From: Hofstenia miamia
Taxonomy: Eukaryota; Xenacoelomorpha; Acoela
Direction of reading: 5' to 3'
Assembly (NCBI GenBank): GCA_004352715.1
Contig: SCFE01000016.1
Span: 773,627-837,626 of the forward strand
Length of the DNA stretch: 64,000 nucleotides
Position 1 is the first letter of the stretch. Each line of letters begins with the position of its first letter. The translations under genes and the position numbers were made by a program. The notes below the pieces were generated by a model. The model was given only the letters and a program-made list of their open reading frames with translations, had not been told where the DNA came from and searched no databases. Shown piece after piece: positions 11,597 through 22,445 of the stretch.

Positions 11597-12411
11597 TTGA
11601 CCCATCAACATGTATCACACAAACATTACATCAGTCACCAAACTCATATATATACAGATCTCCTGATGTGCAAACGCATACCAATGCACAGGTTAGCCAT
11701 GGACCAGAAGCTCATAATTGATGCTACCATACAGGCCCAAACGCTTGAGTCAATCAATTTTAATATGTCCAGACTCACGTCAGTTACTGATCTCCATGTT
11801 AGCTTTGCCTTCTCTCAGAGCGAAGCAACTCTAAAAGAAATCCAGGAAGTCTGGGCCTACTTCAAAACAGAAAAACATCCTGAAACAGAGTGGTCACTTA
11901 TCAACATAAAAAGCCCGTTCTCTCAGTATGATAGATCCATCAAGCGCCAATTAGGTGAACTCCATCTGTCTTATGAAGCACAGGACCAAAAGAATTTCAA
12001 AGATAATCTATTCTCCAAAAACGCTACACATCTATTCGAGAGGAGCAGTATCCATCTTATCCATCTTTTTAACTCAAGTTCCACAATTAAAGCTGCCTAT
12101 GGACAAACCAACTCTTGAAAAATTGGCAAAGCAATGTACACACAAAATCGCAATCTACCCTATCGCATGGAAAGCAAAGAATTGGCTGCTCCACAAGTGA
12201 ACGGTTCCCACGTCACCTGGAAAAACAAATCGAGCCATGGAAAGATTCGAAAAATATTATGCCCGAATGGTGGGGGCGAGCAGTGTAACAGGAAGGTTGT
12301 CACTGATGATGATGTGCAACAAGCTAGGCATATGTTTGTCTGACAAACATTTTTTACGACACAATTCAGCTTTTTTAATTCGGAATACGCTCTCCTATGC
12401 ACGGAGAGATT
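11597..12411 (+). pseudogene. Unidentified ORF remnant, 12 kb (two frames)
   Basis: The frame 11597-12118 (QSEATLKEIQEVWAYF, KHPETEWSLINIKSPF, RSIKRQLGELHLSYEAQDQK) passes into the frame of 11955-12200 and on to 12411 after one stop at about 12198-12200. The later part includes SPGKTNRAMERFEKYY and MCNKLGICLSDKHFLRHNS. The SPGKT tetrad resembles a P-loop fragment, but the upstream hydrophobic strand and a Walker B are not clear, so I do not claim an ATPase. It appears to be part of the same unknown coding unit as its neighbours. Confidence 0.4.
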
Positions 12412-12412
12412 A

Positions 12413-13394
12413 ATGTGCACATTGCAATTCTTTGAGCTACTTAAACGTTACGACGTCCACAACAAGTCAGAGACCTTTTTCAACTTGGAGCAACTTAACT
12501 ACCTCAAAATGCAGTTAAATTTGACTAACAGAAACACCCCCAGCAGATCAGCAAGGAGGGAAAATCGTCCCCATACTCATCCTAGACCAAGTAATGAAGA
12601 CGCTGGAACAGTTTTACAGAGAGGAAGAATTCCTGGCTACCTCGCCGATACAAGTGTCACCCACAACATGAGCCTCATTGAAGCAATCAATCTTGAAAAG
12701 TTTGCAGGTCCTACCTCGTCTTCTCGGCCAACGCCTCAGTGGTCCATCACCAAGGACAAACGGATACTTACAATCTAGCACAAACGTGAAGAGTTTGCGA
12801 AACTACCTACTATCCAGGAAAGAATCATCGAACCCAACAAAGACAGAGATGTTCTCCAAAGAAGAGCTAGTGCTTCTACAATCACCTGGGCGACAACTGG
12901 CCCTGGATGTAGAATGCACGACAGCTCACGTCAATGCCACGACCAGTCAGATTAACAAACTGAGAGCTCACGGACTCAGAGGAAGATTCTAGGACACCAT
13001 TGGAGATGCAAAGATCAATTAGCATAGGAACCGCCATCCTTTGCGATAAAGTGGACTTGCCTAGCATCGAAAACCATGCAGAACAAAACAACCTGTTATA
13101 TATACCACCACCATGTATCGAAACCCCTCTCAACCCCCCCCCCTCTTGGAAAGTAAGAAAAGGAAAGAAAAAGGTCTCAGCCCACTTACCCAACAAACTT
13201 AATTACTTTAGCACCAGTGCTGAAGCCAAGTGACTTAGTCAAACACCCGAGTATAAGGCAGTGAGAGAGAAACTTATCCAAGGCGGCAATCCCGAAAGAG
13301 TCTTTATCGACGGAAAACTAACCATCAGAGACATTTTTCAAAAGGGGCAACCCTTGCATGAACAACTACAAAAGATACAGGACAAGATACTTCC
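12413..13394 (+). pseudogene. Unidentified ORF remnant, 13 kb
   Basis: Frames 12413-12778, 12678-12992 and 13000-13393 follow each other with frameshifts and one in-frame TGA at 13231-13233. Readable pieces are LQFFELLKRYDVHNKSETFF, a Pro/Arg-rich linker, TKTEMFSKEELVLLQSPGRQ and EYKAVREKLIQGGNPERVF, KLTIRDIFQKGQPLHEQLQK. The sense stops abruptly at about 13394, where sequence of an antisense LINE begins. That break marks the right boundary of the unknown unit. There is no match to env proteins that I can see, and no hydrophobic anchor. Confidence 0.4.
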
Positions 13395-14840
13395 GATGAA
13401 CCCGTGGGTTATCATTTTAGCTATTTTCATTTGTCTGGAAAAATAGACTTTTGAATACATTAGATTTAGTATTGCCGTTAAAGGATTTAAAATTGCTGGG
13501 AAGATAGCTTTCAAAATTTTACTGGATATACCATCAACACCTGCAGATGATTTAGATTTTAATTGATTAACAATATTTTTCAGTTCTGATTTTGAAATGG
13601 GGCATAGAGCCCCAATGACAAAAGACTTCGCGTATGCAGGAATATTTTCAGCCATTTAGGAACCAATGCTTGCAAGAAAAATTGAAATCATTACTTACCT
13701 TATTCATTCTGGTTGAACGCAGTTGATAGTTTCATCTTTTTTTATTTCCTGTAATCATATTTAAGAATGAGTAGAACTGTTTGGAACCTTTTGCAAAAGA
13801 ATTTTTTTGTATAATAACTGCGCTTAGAATTTCGGATTTGTGAAACAACCCTATTTCTGATATTAGAAAATTTAATGATTTTCTCTACAATTATTCATTT
13901 TATAATTCTTGTAAGCAATATTTTGTTCAGTTATTACGTTTCTATTTGAATTATTGATTTTTGAATTACTCTTAGGACCATTTTTAATATTACTACACAT
14001 AAATTTTCTAATTGTTTCATTACCGTAATAATGAAATCAGAATACGAATTGTTGGCATTTGTATAATCATTTAAATGTAGTTCATTTAGTTTTTGATTAA
14101 GCAAAAATAAGCAGTTTAGTAATTTCTGTTCTGAATGCATAAATGTAAACTATGAAAATTGTAGATTTTTGAAGCTGACTATAATTTATATTACATTCTA
14201 ACGAAATAGGTATATGATCTGTCAATACGTTTTCCAGAAGACCAACTGAATCAATTTTTTCAGAACTAATATTCGTCAGTATGTGGTCTAAACATGTCGA
14301 TTATTTTGTGGTATTGTGACTTTATTTACTAGAATACGGAAATCATTCGCAGATACGCATTGTAAACAAAAATAAGTAATTGATGAAAATATCAAAGTAT
14401 CTATGTTGAAGTCTCCAATTATTACAGTTGGCAACGATGTTCGATTAAGTTCTTCGAAAAACCTATCTAACGAATAAAATACTTCTTATCATCTGTTGGA
14501 GGACTGTAAATTACAGCCAAATAGAAATCATTGAAAAATATTCCTAACTACACTTCAGACTTTACAGTTTACAATCTAGTCAACTGTATGCGACCGGTAA
14601 AAATAAATGCATATTATCGTTCTTTGACGAAGTAATCAATCAATTCGACAACTGAAAATTATGTGCAATTCGAAAATTATAAAAGACTGAGCACAGATGA
14701 AAATTTAGTTTTTTAAAGGAAAAATGGGTTTGGAGTGGCATATTAATACAGAGAATTCCTATTTTGTGTAATGTTTCTTACTATAGGAGACATAAACGAA
14801 GGCACTGATTTTTGGTTACCCAATTCCAGTAAATACCTCG
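13395..14840 (-). pseudogene. Antisense LINE fragment (endonuclease to RT start)
   Basis: On the minus strand, from high to low coordinates, an endonuclease C-terminus (SVGLLENVLTDHIPIS at about 14210-14260, with the terminal D-H of the AP-endonuclease signature) is followed by the linker YSDFIITVMKQLENL (about 14030) and the RT N-terminus (SKSELKNIVNQLKSKSSAGV, DGISSKIL, 13500-13600). RT sense ends at KIAKMI near 13395 and the rest of RT is absent. Many stops are present. The fragment is 3'-truncated at the junction with the unknown ORF block, so either a deletion or a nested insertion joined them. It is a CR1/jockey-type non-LTR element. Confidence 0.75.
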
Positions 14841-15103
14841 ATTGGAAGACAAAGACTTACTACTTTTGACAGTACATGTTCGCGCAGGGGATACTATGAT
14901 ATATGATGAATATATTTAATAGAGGTGCATGCAAATTTCGGTGAAAGTAGATAAATCAAACTTACAGAAACTGCTACAATCAGGTCGAATATTTGCATTT
15001 GAAGCTTTAACTAAAACACTGCTAGCAAATTTGACAAATTATTTTGCCTGTTTATTATAGTTTAATTAGTTTTAGTAATGTTTCATTATACCTCAAAAAA
15101 AAC

Positions 15104-15946
15104 ATGCCCAACCGAATCAAATCCAATAAATCTCTATCAGACGATGACTGCCCAAAATGCAAACAATGCATAAATGATGAACCATCAATACAATGCGATG
15201 GAGGAATATCTATTGAAGCTCATGCAATACTCAAAAGTTTGATCGCAACTTACTGGTTTTGCTCAACTTGCAACCCGAAAGTTAAGGTCCACTTTAGAGG
15301 AGGAAAATTTAAAGAAACCGAGAGAATGATAGAGAAAATCAATGAAGAGACAACACGCAGCATGGGAAACATAAATACCAAACTGGATGTCATGCAGGAA
15401 ATCAATACTGATACAAAGAAAATCAGTACTATGAGCACTGCAGATTATCAATCAGTCACCCAGACGCAGAAACATGACAACATACCTGACTATGCTATAA
15501 GGATTAGCAACGTTAAAGAATCGATAGGACATTCTATGGGAGAACAGTTTGCAAACGAGAAAAACGCAATCACGGAAATACTACACTTTCTTGGAGAAGA
15601 ACAACATGAAATACAACATGCCTATCGCTTAGGAAAATACAACAATGACGCAGATAGACCGAGGACTTTAATTGTCAAAAGCCCCTGGGTAGTAAAGAAT
15701 GTTTTGTGCAAGGCAGCACGTTTGAAAGACTATGGAGAGAGTATACATTACATGGGTTTTGACAGCAGACGAAATCTTGAAAGAAAAAGCCATTCTAAGA
15801 CAAAAAGAAAACTTATTGAAAATGGTATTTCTCGAACAGATATCAAAATCAGGAATCTTCAATTGTTCGTCCGAGGAGAAGCACAGAAGATTCCCTTACA
15901 CGAGCACGGTGACACGCAGTTGACCCCACAGTCGACTAGACATTGA
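15104..15946 (+). CDS. LINE ORF1 protein with PHD-like zinc finger
   Basis: An intact ORF of 280 codons. I chose the ATG at 15104 because it precedes the conserved part (MPNRIKSNKSLSDDD). Residues about 12-60 hold CPKC, later C, H and a final CSTC, spaced like the PHD-like finger known in ORF1 of invertebrate CR1 elements. A charged, probably coiled-coil segment follows (about 65-115: ERMIEKINEETTRSMGN, KLDVMQEINTDTKK). The C-terminal half (YAIRISNVKE, EILHFLGEEQHEIQHAYRLG, RPRTLIVKSPW) resembles the RRM/CTD type of ORF1p that binds RNA in the retrotransposition particle. It ends 16 bases before the ORF2 frame. It is the only uninterrupted transposon ORF in the window. Confidence 0.8.
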   Translation: MPNRIKSNKSLSDDDCPKCKQCINDEPSIQCDGGISIEAHAILKSLIATYWFCSTCNPKVKVHFRGGKFKETERMIEKINEETTRSMGNINTKLDVMQEINTDTKKISTMSTADYQSVTQTQKHDNIPDYAIRISNVKESIGHSMGEQFANEKNAITEILHFLGEEQHEIQHAYRLGKYNNDADRPRTLIVKSPWVVKNVLCKAARLKDYGESIHYMGFDSRRNLERKSHSKTKRKLIENGISRTDIKIRNLQLFVRGEAQKIPLHEHGDTQLTPQSTRH

Positions 15947-15962
15947 AACTCCTAAATTTAAC

Positions 15963-17186
15963 TTGCTTTCGATAAATGCGAGATCACTCAAGAAAAATAA
16001 CGCAATTACCCATCTACACATTGACATGCGTGATCAATCAATCGACGTCTGTTGTGTTGCACAAACCTGGTTTACAAGTGATATTGACGATAACTTTACA
16101 TATATTCCTGGGTATAATATTCTTCGCTGTGATAGAAATTCTTCTAATTCTATAAAAAAGACAGGTGGCGGTGTCTGCATATATTTTAGAGAACATCTCG
16201 ACTTCGTACAACTTAGTGTTGTGGATTCTGAGTATTATGAAATCTTGTGGAGCCACTGCATCTGGGATAATATGAACTATATTGTCGTTGCAGTTTATAT
16301 TCCTCCTGATGTCTGCTACTACAACGAATTGGCGGAGCATATCATTGAAGGCTTCCAAGCTCTTCGCCAACAATACCCGGAAGCTAAAGTTATTTTATGT
16401 GGTGATTTTAACCAGTTTGCCACGTCTGTTATCACCAATTGTTGCGACATTACTAAGCTCACACACGAAAACACAAGGGGAAACTCGCGACTAGATAAAA
16501 TTTTCTCTAGTGATGAGTTGGTGTTTGACTCCGTTGAAACGTTGCAACTCACTGTGAACTCTGACCATCTGGGCATTCTGTGCAAGTCGAAAAAGAGAGC
16601 TGCTGTGTCCAAATTTGTTTACTTTAGAGATCAACGAACACCCCGAAAGAACGCTTTCAATGTTGCAATGGACAATATAGACTTCGATGTGTTGCTGCAA
16701 ATAGAATCTCCAGATGTCACATTGAATCAACTACACAACTTGATTACCTCCTGTCTCGATTTTCATTGTCCTATAAAAAGAGTGAAGATTACGAGTAAGG
16801 ATCCACCTTTCATGAGCCCTGTTATAAAGCTTTTACTGCGTAAAAAGTACAGATTAAGACAGAAAGGAAGGTTCCTGGAGGCTGTTAATATTGGCTACAG
16901 AATCAGAGAAATTGTTTTCAACAATGTTAACTCACGAAGAGGTCGAGGTGGCAGTAAGGAATGGTGGGAACAAATTAATGCTCTCACAAAGAAATCTGTC
17001 TCTACTAACACTATTAATGCTGAACCAGATGACTTTAACAATCACTACGCTAATATCTCCACAACAGACAGCTATACTCCTCCTGTGCTTGCTCAAACCG
17101 AAGGTTTTGCGCCACCATTGCTTTCCATTAATCAAGGCTACCATGAACTCAAACGAGTGAAGCGTACCGCCTGTGGACACGATTAG
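15963..17186 (+). pseudogene. LINE ORF2 N-terminus: AP-type endonuclease, copy B
   Basis: This open frame of 407 codons starts in LLSINARSLKKNNA, the usual beginning of the endonuclease. GGGVCIYFR (about 16170), VAVYIPPD, LCGDFNQF (about 16398) and NSDHLGI (about 16558) follow in the right order. The catalytic Glu normally found in TETW is Gln here (AQTWF, about 16052-16066), so nicking of target DNA should be lost. The linker to RT reads NNVNSRRGRGGSKEWWEQIN. The frame ends at 17186 where the RT entry is frameshifted. Confidence 0.8.
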
Positions 17187-18434
17187 CTCGGTGTCTTACC
17201 CACATATTCAACTTATCACCTTCAAGCTCTATCTTTCCGGAAAAACTCAAATTCTCGAAGATCATTCCACTACCAAACATTCCAAACCACTTGATATCAA
17301 TGATTATCGTCCTTTTTCAGTAACTCCCATTCTCTCGCGCACATTTGAAAGACTTGTGTATCATAACTTTGTTACGGAAAACTACAATAGTTGGCTTTCG
17401 CACAAGCAATTTGGTTTTCGTAAAAATGGCTCAACAACATCAGCGATTATCAAAATTCAAAATGACATTAGTAAATTTCAGGCTCAAGGCTTTGAATACG
17501 TAAGGCTCTTCGGTATTGATTCGATCGCATTCATCACCACTCCATTATTGACAGCTATAAACAAATTTTGGTTCCAATCAACCCATATATCATCAACTGG
17601 AAAGCAGATTTCATGATTGGGAGAAAACAAGGTACTTATTTCAACGGCAGGGTGTCACAAAGTAGAGCAACGAACCAAGGATTCGAACAAGGCACAATAG
17701 GAGCACCTTTTGGGTTCAATGTTGTATCAATGACATCGACGTAGTTGACAATGACAAAGCCACCTTGACTGTATACGCCGATGACAAAAACCCGTGTGTG
17801 GCAGGCAAAAGTTCCACAGACAATGCTAATGTAGAAATTCATAATATTAAAGAACGCGTATTCAAGAACCTACATTTAAAGTGCTGGAAATCGCAAGAAT
17901 TGCAAGTGATTTTTCGACATGTCAATTCGGAGAACATTCAGCCCATTATGGACATTCCACTGGTTACCCATATGAAAATACTAGGTATCACAATGGACAG
18001 CAAATTGGGTTTCGGGAAACATATCGAAGACACTGTAAAAAAGGCCTCATTGTCTCTTTTCTTGATTCTACGCTTGAAGAACTTCGGATATAAAAAAAAG
18101 AACTTGGTACCCTCTACAACTCACTTATGGTGCTGCTGTCTGGGGAGGTTCTGCAAAGTACGTGTTGGCGAAGTTTGACAAAGTCCAACGAAGAGCGGTC
18201 AAAATGGGTATAATTTATTACTACATGCCTATTCAGCAGTTTATTAAGTACAATGAGAAACTTTACAATAATATTCTTTTGAAAAGCCCAAATCATCCCC
18301 TCTATGAGCTTCTTCCTTCGATACCTACTTACTCTGAAACCAGACTGAGGAATCGCCGACCAGGATGGACAAACGTTACCAACGAAAACTCACTCTGCAT
18401 TTTTCTCAACCGGTTGCTTAAAGTGCATTGAAGT
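17187..18434 (+). pseudogene. LINE ORF2 C-terminus: reverse transcriptase, copy B
   Basis: RT sense continues in shifting frames: DINDYRPFSVTPILSRTFER (about 17295-17355), QFGFRKNGSTTSAI (about 17407), a degraded palm block, then VYADDKNP at 17770-17793, the catalytic [FY]ADD. The C-terminal part has MKILGITMDSKLGFGKHIED, KVQRRAVKMGI and YSETRLRNRRPG (about 18331). At least three frameshifts break it. Its end is closely similar to copy D (ESRLRNRLPP at 23150), so B and D are the same family. Confidence 0.82.
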
Positions 18435-18452
18435 TGCTATCCCCGTGTTTTT

Positions 18453-18483
18453 ATTATTATAATATATTATTATTATAATAACT
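18453..18483 (+). repeat. 3' microsatellite tail of LINE copy B
   Basis: Imperfect TTATTA/TATAAT units directly follow the ORF2 end by about 20 bases. CR1-like elements end in short tandem repeats rather than poly(A). Confidence 0.6.
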
Positions 18484-18623
18484 GTTTATTATACAGTTTA
18501 ATTAGGTTTCAGCAACGTCTCTAATTCGTTAGACTACAAATTATAAAGACACAATCATACATTTTTCGTGAAAATCTCCTTTCTTGGTTCAAAATTCCAT
18601 AATATCTATCGATATTATTATTT

Positions 18624-19264
18624 GATGCCGAGACGTGATTCTGCGAATTACATCAAGCGTGACGTTGGCTGTTCGTCCCCTAACTGTGACATCTGGACTT
18701 CTATCACCATGCCCAAAGACTTCGACCAAGCCAGCCCTTCTTTTATTTGCTCTGCTCAAGAAGACAATAGAAGAAAATGCAATTAATTCTGCACCAAATA
18801 AGACGTTTGCTGACATAGCGAAGACACTCCGAGAGCCTGCAGTGTGCGCCACTCTTGTTTCGCAAGTGCATCAAGAGGAGAAGCGCCAGCAGGAAAAATC
18901 TCTTAACCTATTGATCAAAGGTATGGATCCCCAGCAAGGTCTGTCGGATGTGGAAAGCGTCGTGAATCTGGCGACGGATGTATCTGTCAAGCTAGACTCG
19001 GATGAAGTCACATGTAAGCGCATTGTCCCCAAGGAAGGCACAATTGACCGAAATCTTCTTGTTGTCACCTTCAAGAATGCTTTAACCCGTCAAAATCTTC
19101 TCCGAAAGAGTAAAGATCTCAGACATCAAGTGATTTATAAAGACGTGTTCATTAATCCGGGCCTAACTAAAGCAGAGCAGGCCAAGCAATTTGAGCTTCG
19201 TGTGCAACTCCGCAAGCAGAAAAGTCTATATCCCAACCTGAGGTGGTTCATTCGTAACAACTAG
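18624..19264 (+). pseudogene. LINE ORF1 remnant, copy C
   Basis: The ATG at 18624 opens MPRRDSANYIKRDVGCSSPN with three cysteines in 40 residues, possibly the start of a zinc finger, and runs to a stop at 18784. From about 18745 the sense shifts frame and continues to 19264. The second part (LNLLIKGMDPQQGLSDVESV, KRIVPKEGTIDRNLLVVTF, YKDVFINPGLTKAEQ, QLRKQKSLYPNLRWFIRN) is a clear RRM-plus-CTD type ORF1p with the usual 'INPGLT..E...' signature. One frameshift separates the halves. Confidence 0.72.
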
Positions 19265-19336
19265 ATCCTTAGCACTAATCAGCCATCCGGCTGACTAGCT
19301 CCCACTAGAGATCCCCCTTGTCCTCGCGATGAACTA

Positions 19337-21742
19337 GACAATGTTGATCTCCCCTCTATTTTGTGCACTAATGCTCACTCAATAAGGACCAAAATTGACG
19401 AACTTCGCATCACTTCCTCCCAGGTTTCACCTGCCTTCGTGATCATCACCAAAACCTGGCTTTCAGAGAATGATGACTCCAGCTATTATCACCTCTCCAA
19501 TTATGGCCCACCACTACAGTGCGACAGGTTGGACCGGATCGGAGGAGGCGTGATGTTATTTCCTAGATCCGACATGGGTAAAGGTACAGTCATTCGTTCA
19601 AACTACCCAGAACAAATTGACTTATTGATGGTTTATTTCGCCTCTTGCGACGTCATTATCTGCTCTGTTTACATCCCCCGGCAATGAACAAAGTGATAAA
19701 TCTAAATGTTTGTACTAGTATTGTTCACGCCATTGATGAAAGGCCTCCTAACTTATCCTCAGCTACTGTATTCATTTGTGGTGACCTAAACAACGCCTTC
19801 ATTAAACAGCAACTAAAGTCCTTATGTGGCTCTCTTAATGTCACTAATCTGATCACCGAGAAAACCACTGCTAATTCTCTCTTGGACGTCATTCTGTGCT
19901 CTACTGAAGTTAGTAATAATTTCTGTCCGGCTGAAATGTCCGCCCCTCTTGGTAATTCAGACCATATGGTCGCTTATGCCCAACCGAAGCAAGAAACGGA
20001 GAGGTCTTTCCCCAAACAACCAGTCTTAGATCTCAGACACAGCAATGTTTCAAGGTTTGTTAATGCCGTCAGTCGTGCTCCTCTGCATTGGGTGTATGAA
20101 TTACCTGATGTCGATGACAAGGTATCTCATTTCAACTCCTGTATCAAATCTGCTCTCAGTCAAATCCCTGTCAGTCATGTTGTAGTTCGCGATGCTGACC
20201 CCTCCTGGATGACCAAAGCAATCTTGGATATCAAGCAGAAAAAGAACCTGGCCTTTAAGCAGGGCTACATGAAATGCCACGAAGAACTTTGCCAGAAGCT
20301 GACAATGAGTATAAATCGAGCTAAGAAACTGCGCATCCAATCTGTGAACAATGCGCGAGATTCATGGGATCTCTTCCGCTCCTTCACCAAAGGCAAACAG
20401 AACTCCCCACTGAGTCATATATTCTCTGATTTTCCCAGTATCTCCGTTGCACTCGACGCCATAGCCTGCAAATTTACAGCAGCAATGTCAAATGGTGACA
20501 ACCAAAACCCGATTCCAGATCATGTAGAAGAACCACATTACGACTTTTGCCCAGCTACTCCTCAAGGGGTTATGTCATACATCAATAAAATTAAGCCGCA
20601 TAGTACTGGTTCAGATGGTATATCTAACTTTATCGAAGCATTTCCCATGTTATAGCCAACCCGCTGGCTCACATAATCAACTGCTCCCTAGAGACGTCCT
20701 ATTTTCCCCAGGAGTTCAAGATCTCTAGAGTGTCTCCGTTGCCAAAGATTGCGCAGCCGTCAATAGATGACCTGCGACCAATATCGCTCTTACAGATACC
20801 TTCAAAGTGCCTTAAACACTTTGCTCCTCTGAGCTTGCGGCCCCTGATAGACCCTCTCATTGACAAATGACAATTTGCCTACCAGAAGCAGAAATCGACG
20901 TGCTCTGCAATTCTAGTCCTAGTCGATGAAATCTCCAAGATACTAGATAGGGGGACCTTGCTTTAGTCCAGGCTTATGATCTCAGCAAAGCCTTCGACAC
21001 TGTTCCACGCCATTTATTGATTGAGAAACTTTCTGCTAAGCTGGCCCGGAACATTGTGGAATGGATCTCCAGTTACATCAGGAATCGTTTCATGTATGTG
21101 CAGTATCTCGGTGAAAAGAGCAAATTGTATCCTGTCACTAGCGGTGTTCCACGGGGCTCACTCATCGGCCCATTGCTGTTCATTTTCTTCATGTCGGACT
21201 TGGATGATATAAACGGTATAATGATTAAATTCGCAGACGATCTCACCTCAATCATTCGGATTCCCAGACCGGGTCTTCAGGTGGCCACAGACTTCAATCA
21301 CATCAGTGAGTTTTGAAAGTCAAACGGTCTCAGACTCAACATGAAGAAATCGCAGCAAATGATTGTTGGAACTTCTTGCGTGAGTGATAATATTAGTGCT
21401 CCTGATGACATTCCTCTCAGCAGTCATATCAAGGTCCTAGGAGTTCATGTGGACCAACACCTAAATTGGAAAACAGACTTCGAGGTCCTCAACAGGAAAG
21501 CTGTTTCCAGATTCACTATGTTGCGACAACTTCGTGAGGTTTGTACCCCTGGCACGCTGAAGGCTATTTTCCAATGCTCAATCGTCTCCTTATATCATTA
21601 CTGTGCCCCTGTTTTCTGCGGTCTCAACTCAACAACTTGTTCCAATGTCGATAGAATCTTTAGACGGGCTGAGAGAATTATTGGCAAGTCGGTTAGTGTA
21701 TTATCCTACAGCCAGCGAGTCAAGAATTTTTCTGTTTCTCTA
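19337..21742 (+). pseudogene. LINE ORF2 (endonuclease-RT), copy C, cut by the gap
   Basis: The endonuclease begins with CTNAHSIRTKIDELR at 19361. The TETW Glu is replaced by Lys (ITKTWLS, about 19446). IGGGVMLF, ICSVYIPR, VFICGDLNN (about 19770) and GNSDHMV (about 19950) follow after a frameshift near 19685. RT sense runs through KISRVSPLPKIAQPSIDDLR with several stops, then LVQAYDLSKAFDTVPRHLLI (about 20965), SGVPRGSLIGPLLF (about 21140) and MIKFADDL at 21222. The C-terminal cysteine and Arg-rich part CSNVDRIFRRAERIIGK is at about 21637. It is broken by at least three stops or shifts. Confidence 0.82.
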
Positions 21743-22445
21743 NNNNNNNNNNNNNNNNNNNNNNNNNNNNNNNNNNNNNNNNNNNNNNNNNNNNNNNNNN
21801 NNNNNNNNNNNNNNNNNNNNNNNNNNNNNNNNNNNNNNNNNNNNNNNNNNNNNNNNNNNNNNNNNNNNNNNNNNNNNNNNNNNNNNNNNNNNNNNNNNNN
21901 NNNNNNNNNNNNNNNNNNNNNNNNNNNNNNNNNNNNNNNNNNNNNNNNNNNNNNNNNNNNNNNNNNNNNNNNNNNNNNNNNNNNNNNNNNNNNNNNNNNN
22001 NNNNNNNNNNNNNNNNNNNNNNNNNNNNNNNNNNNNNNNNNNNNNNNNNNNNNNNNNNNNNNNNNNNNNNNNNNNNNNNNNNNNNNNNNNNNNNNNNNNN
22101 NNNNNNNNNNNNNNNNNNNNNNNNNNNNNNNNNNNNNNNNNNNNNNNNNNNNNNNNNNNNNNNNNNNNNNNNNNNNNNNNNNNNNNNNNNNNNNNNNNNN
22201 NNNNNNNNNNNNNNNNNNNNNNNNNNNNNNNNNNNNNNNNNNNNNNNNNNNNNNNNNNNNNNNNNNNNNNNNNNNNNNNNNNNNNNNNNNNNNNNNNNNN
22301 NNNNNNNNNNNNNNNNNNNNNNNNNNNNNNNNNNNNNNNNNNNNNNNNNNNNNNNNNNNNNNNNNNNNNNNNNNNNNNNNNNNNNNNNNNNNNNNNNNNN
22401 NNNNNNNNNNNNNNNNNNNNNNNNNNNNNNNNNNNNNNNNNNNNN
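21743..22445. other. Assembly gap of 703 N
   Basis: The left side ends inside the RT C-terminus of copy C. The right side begins at the RT palm of another copy (D). The gap therefore hides the junction between two LINE copies and was probably caused by repeat collapse. Confidence 0.98.

Larger units (their letters stand above)
14900..18483 (+). mobile_element. CR1-like non-LTR retrotransposon, copy B
   Basis: A nearly full-length LINE: ORF1 with a PHD-like zinc finger (15104-15946), ORF2 with endonuclease (15963-17186) and RT (17187-18431), and a 3' tail of TTATTA-type repeats (about 18453-18483). Short ORF spacing and a microsatellite 3' tail instead of poly(A) are typical of CR1-like elements. 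The 5' border is a guess because the UTR is AT-rich and has no marker. Frameshifts occur only in the RT part. Confidence 0.8.
18568..21742 (+). mobile_element. CR1/jockey-like non-LTR retrotransposon, copy C
   Basis: A second plus-strand LINE, distinct from copy B. It has ORF1 (18624-19264), endonuclease (about 19337-20100) and RT (about 20500 to the gap). Codon use is markedly more GC-rich than in copy B. It is cut on the right by a 703-base run of N, just before its expected C-terminus, so its tail is not seen. Confidence 0.8.

Noticed and set aside
12202-12225. SPGKT as a P-loop ATPase motif
   Set aside because: No preceding hydrophobic strand with GxxxxGK[ST] and no Walker B found, so too weak to claim an ATPase.
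12882-13196. Minus-strand frame of 104 codons
   Set aside because: Shadow frame over the plus-strand unknown ORFs; no recognisable motif.
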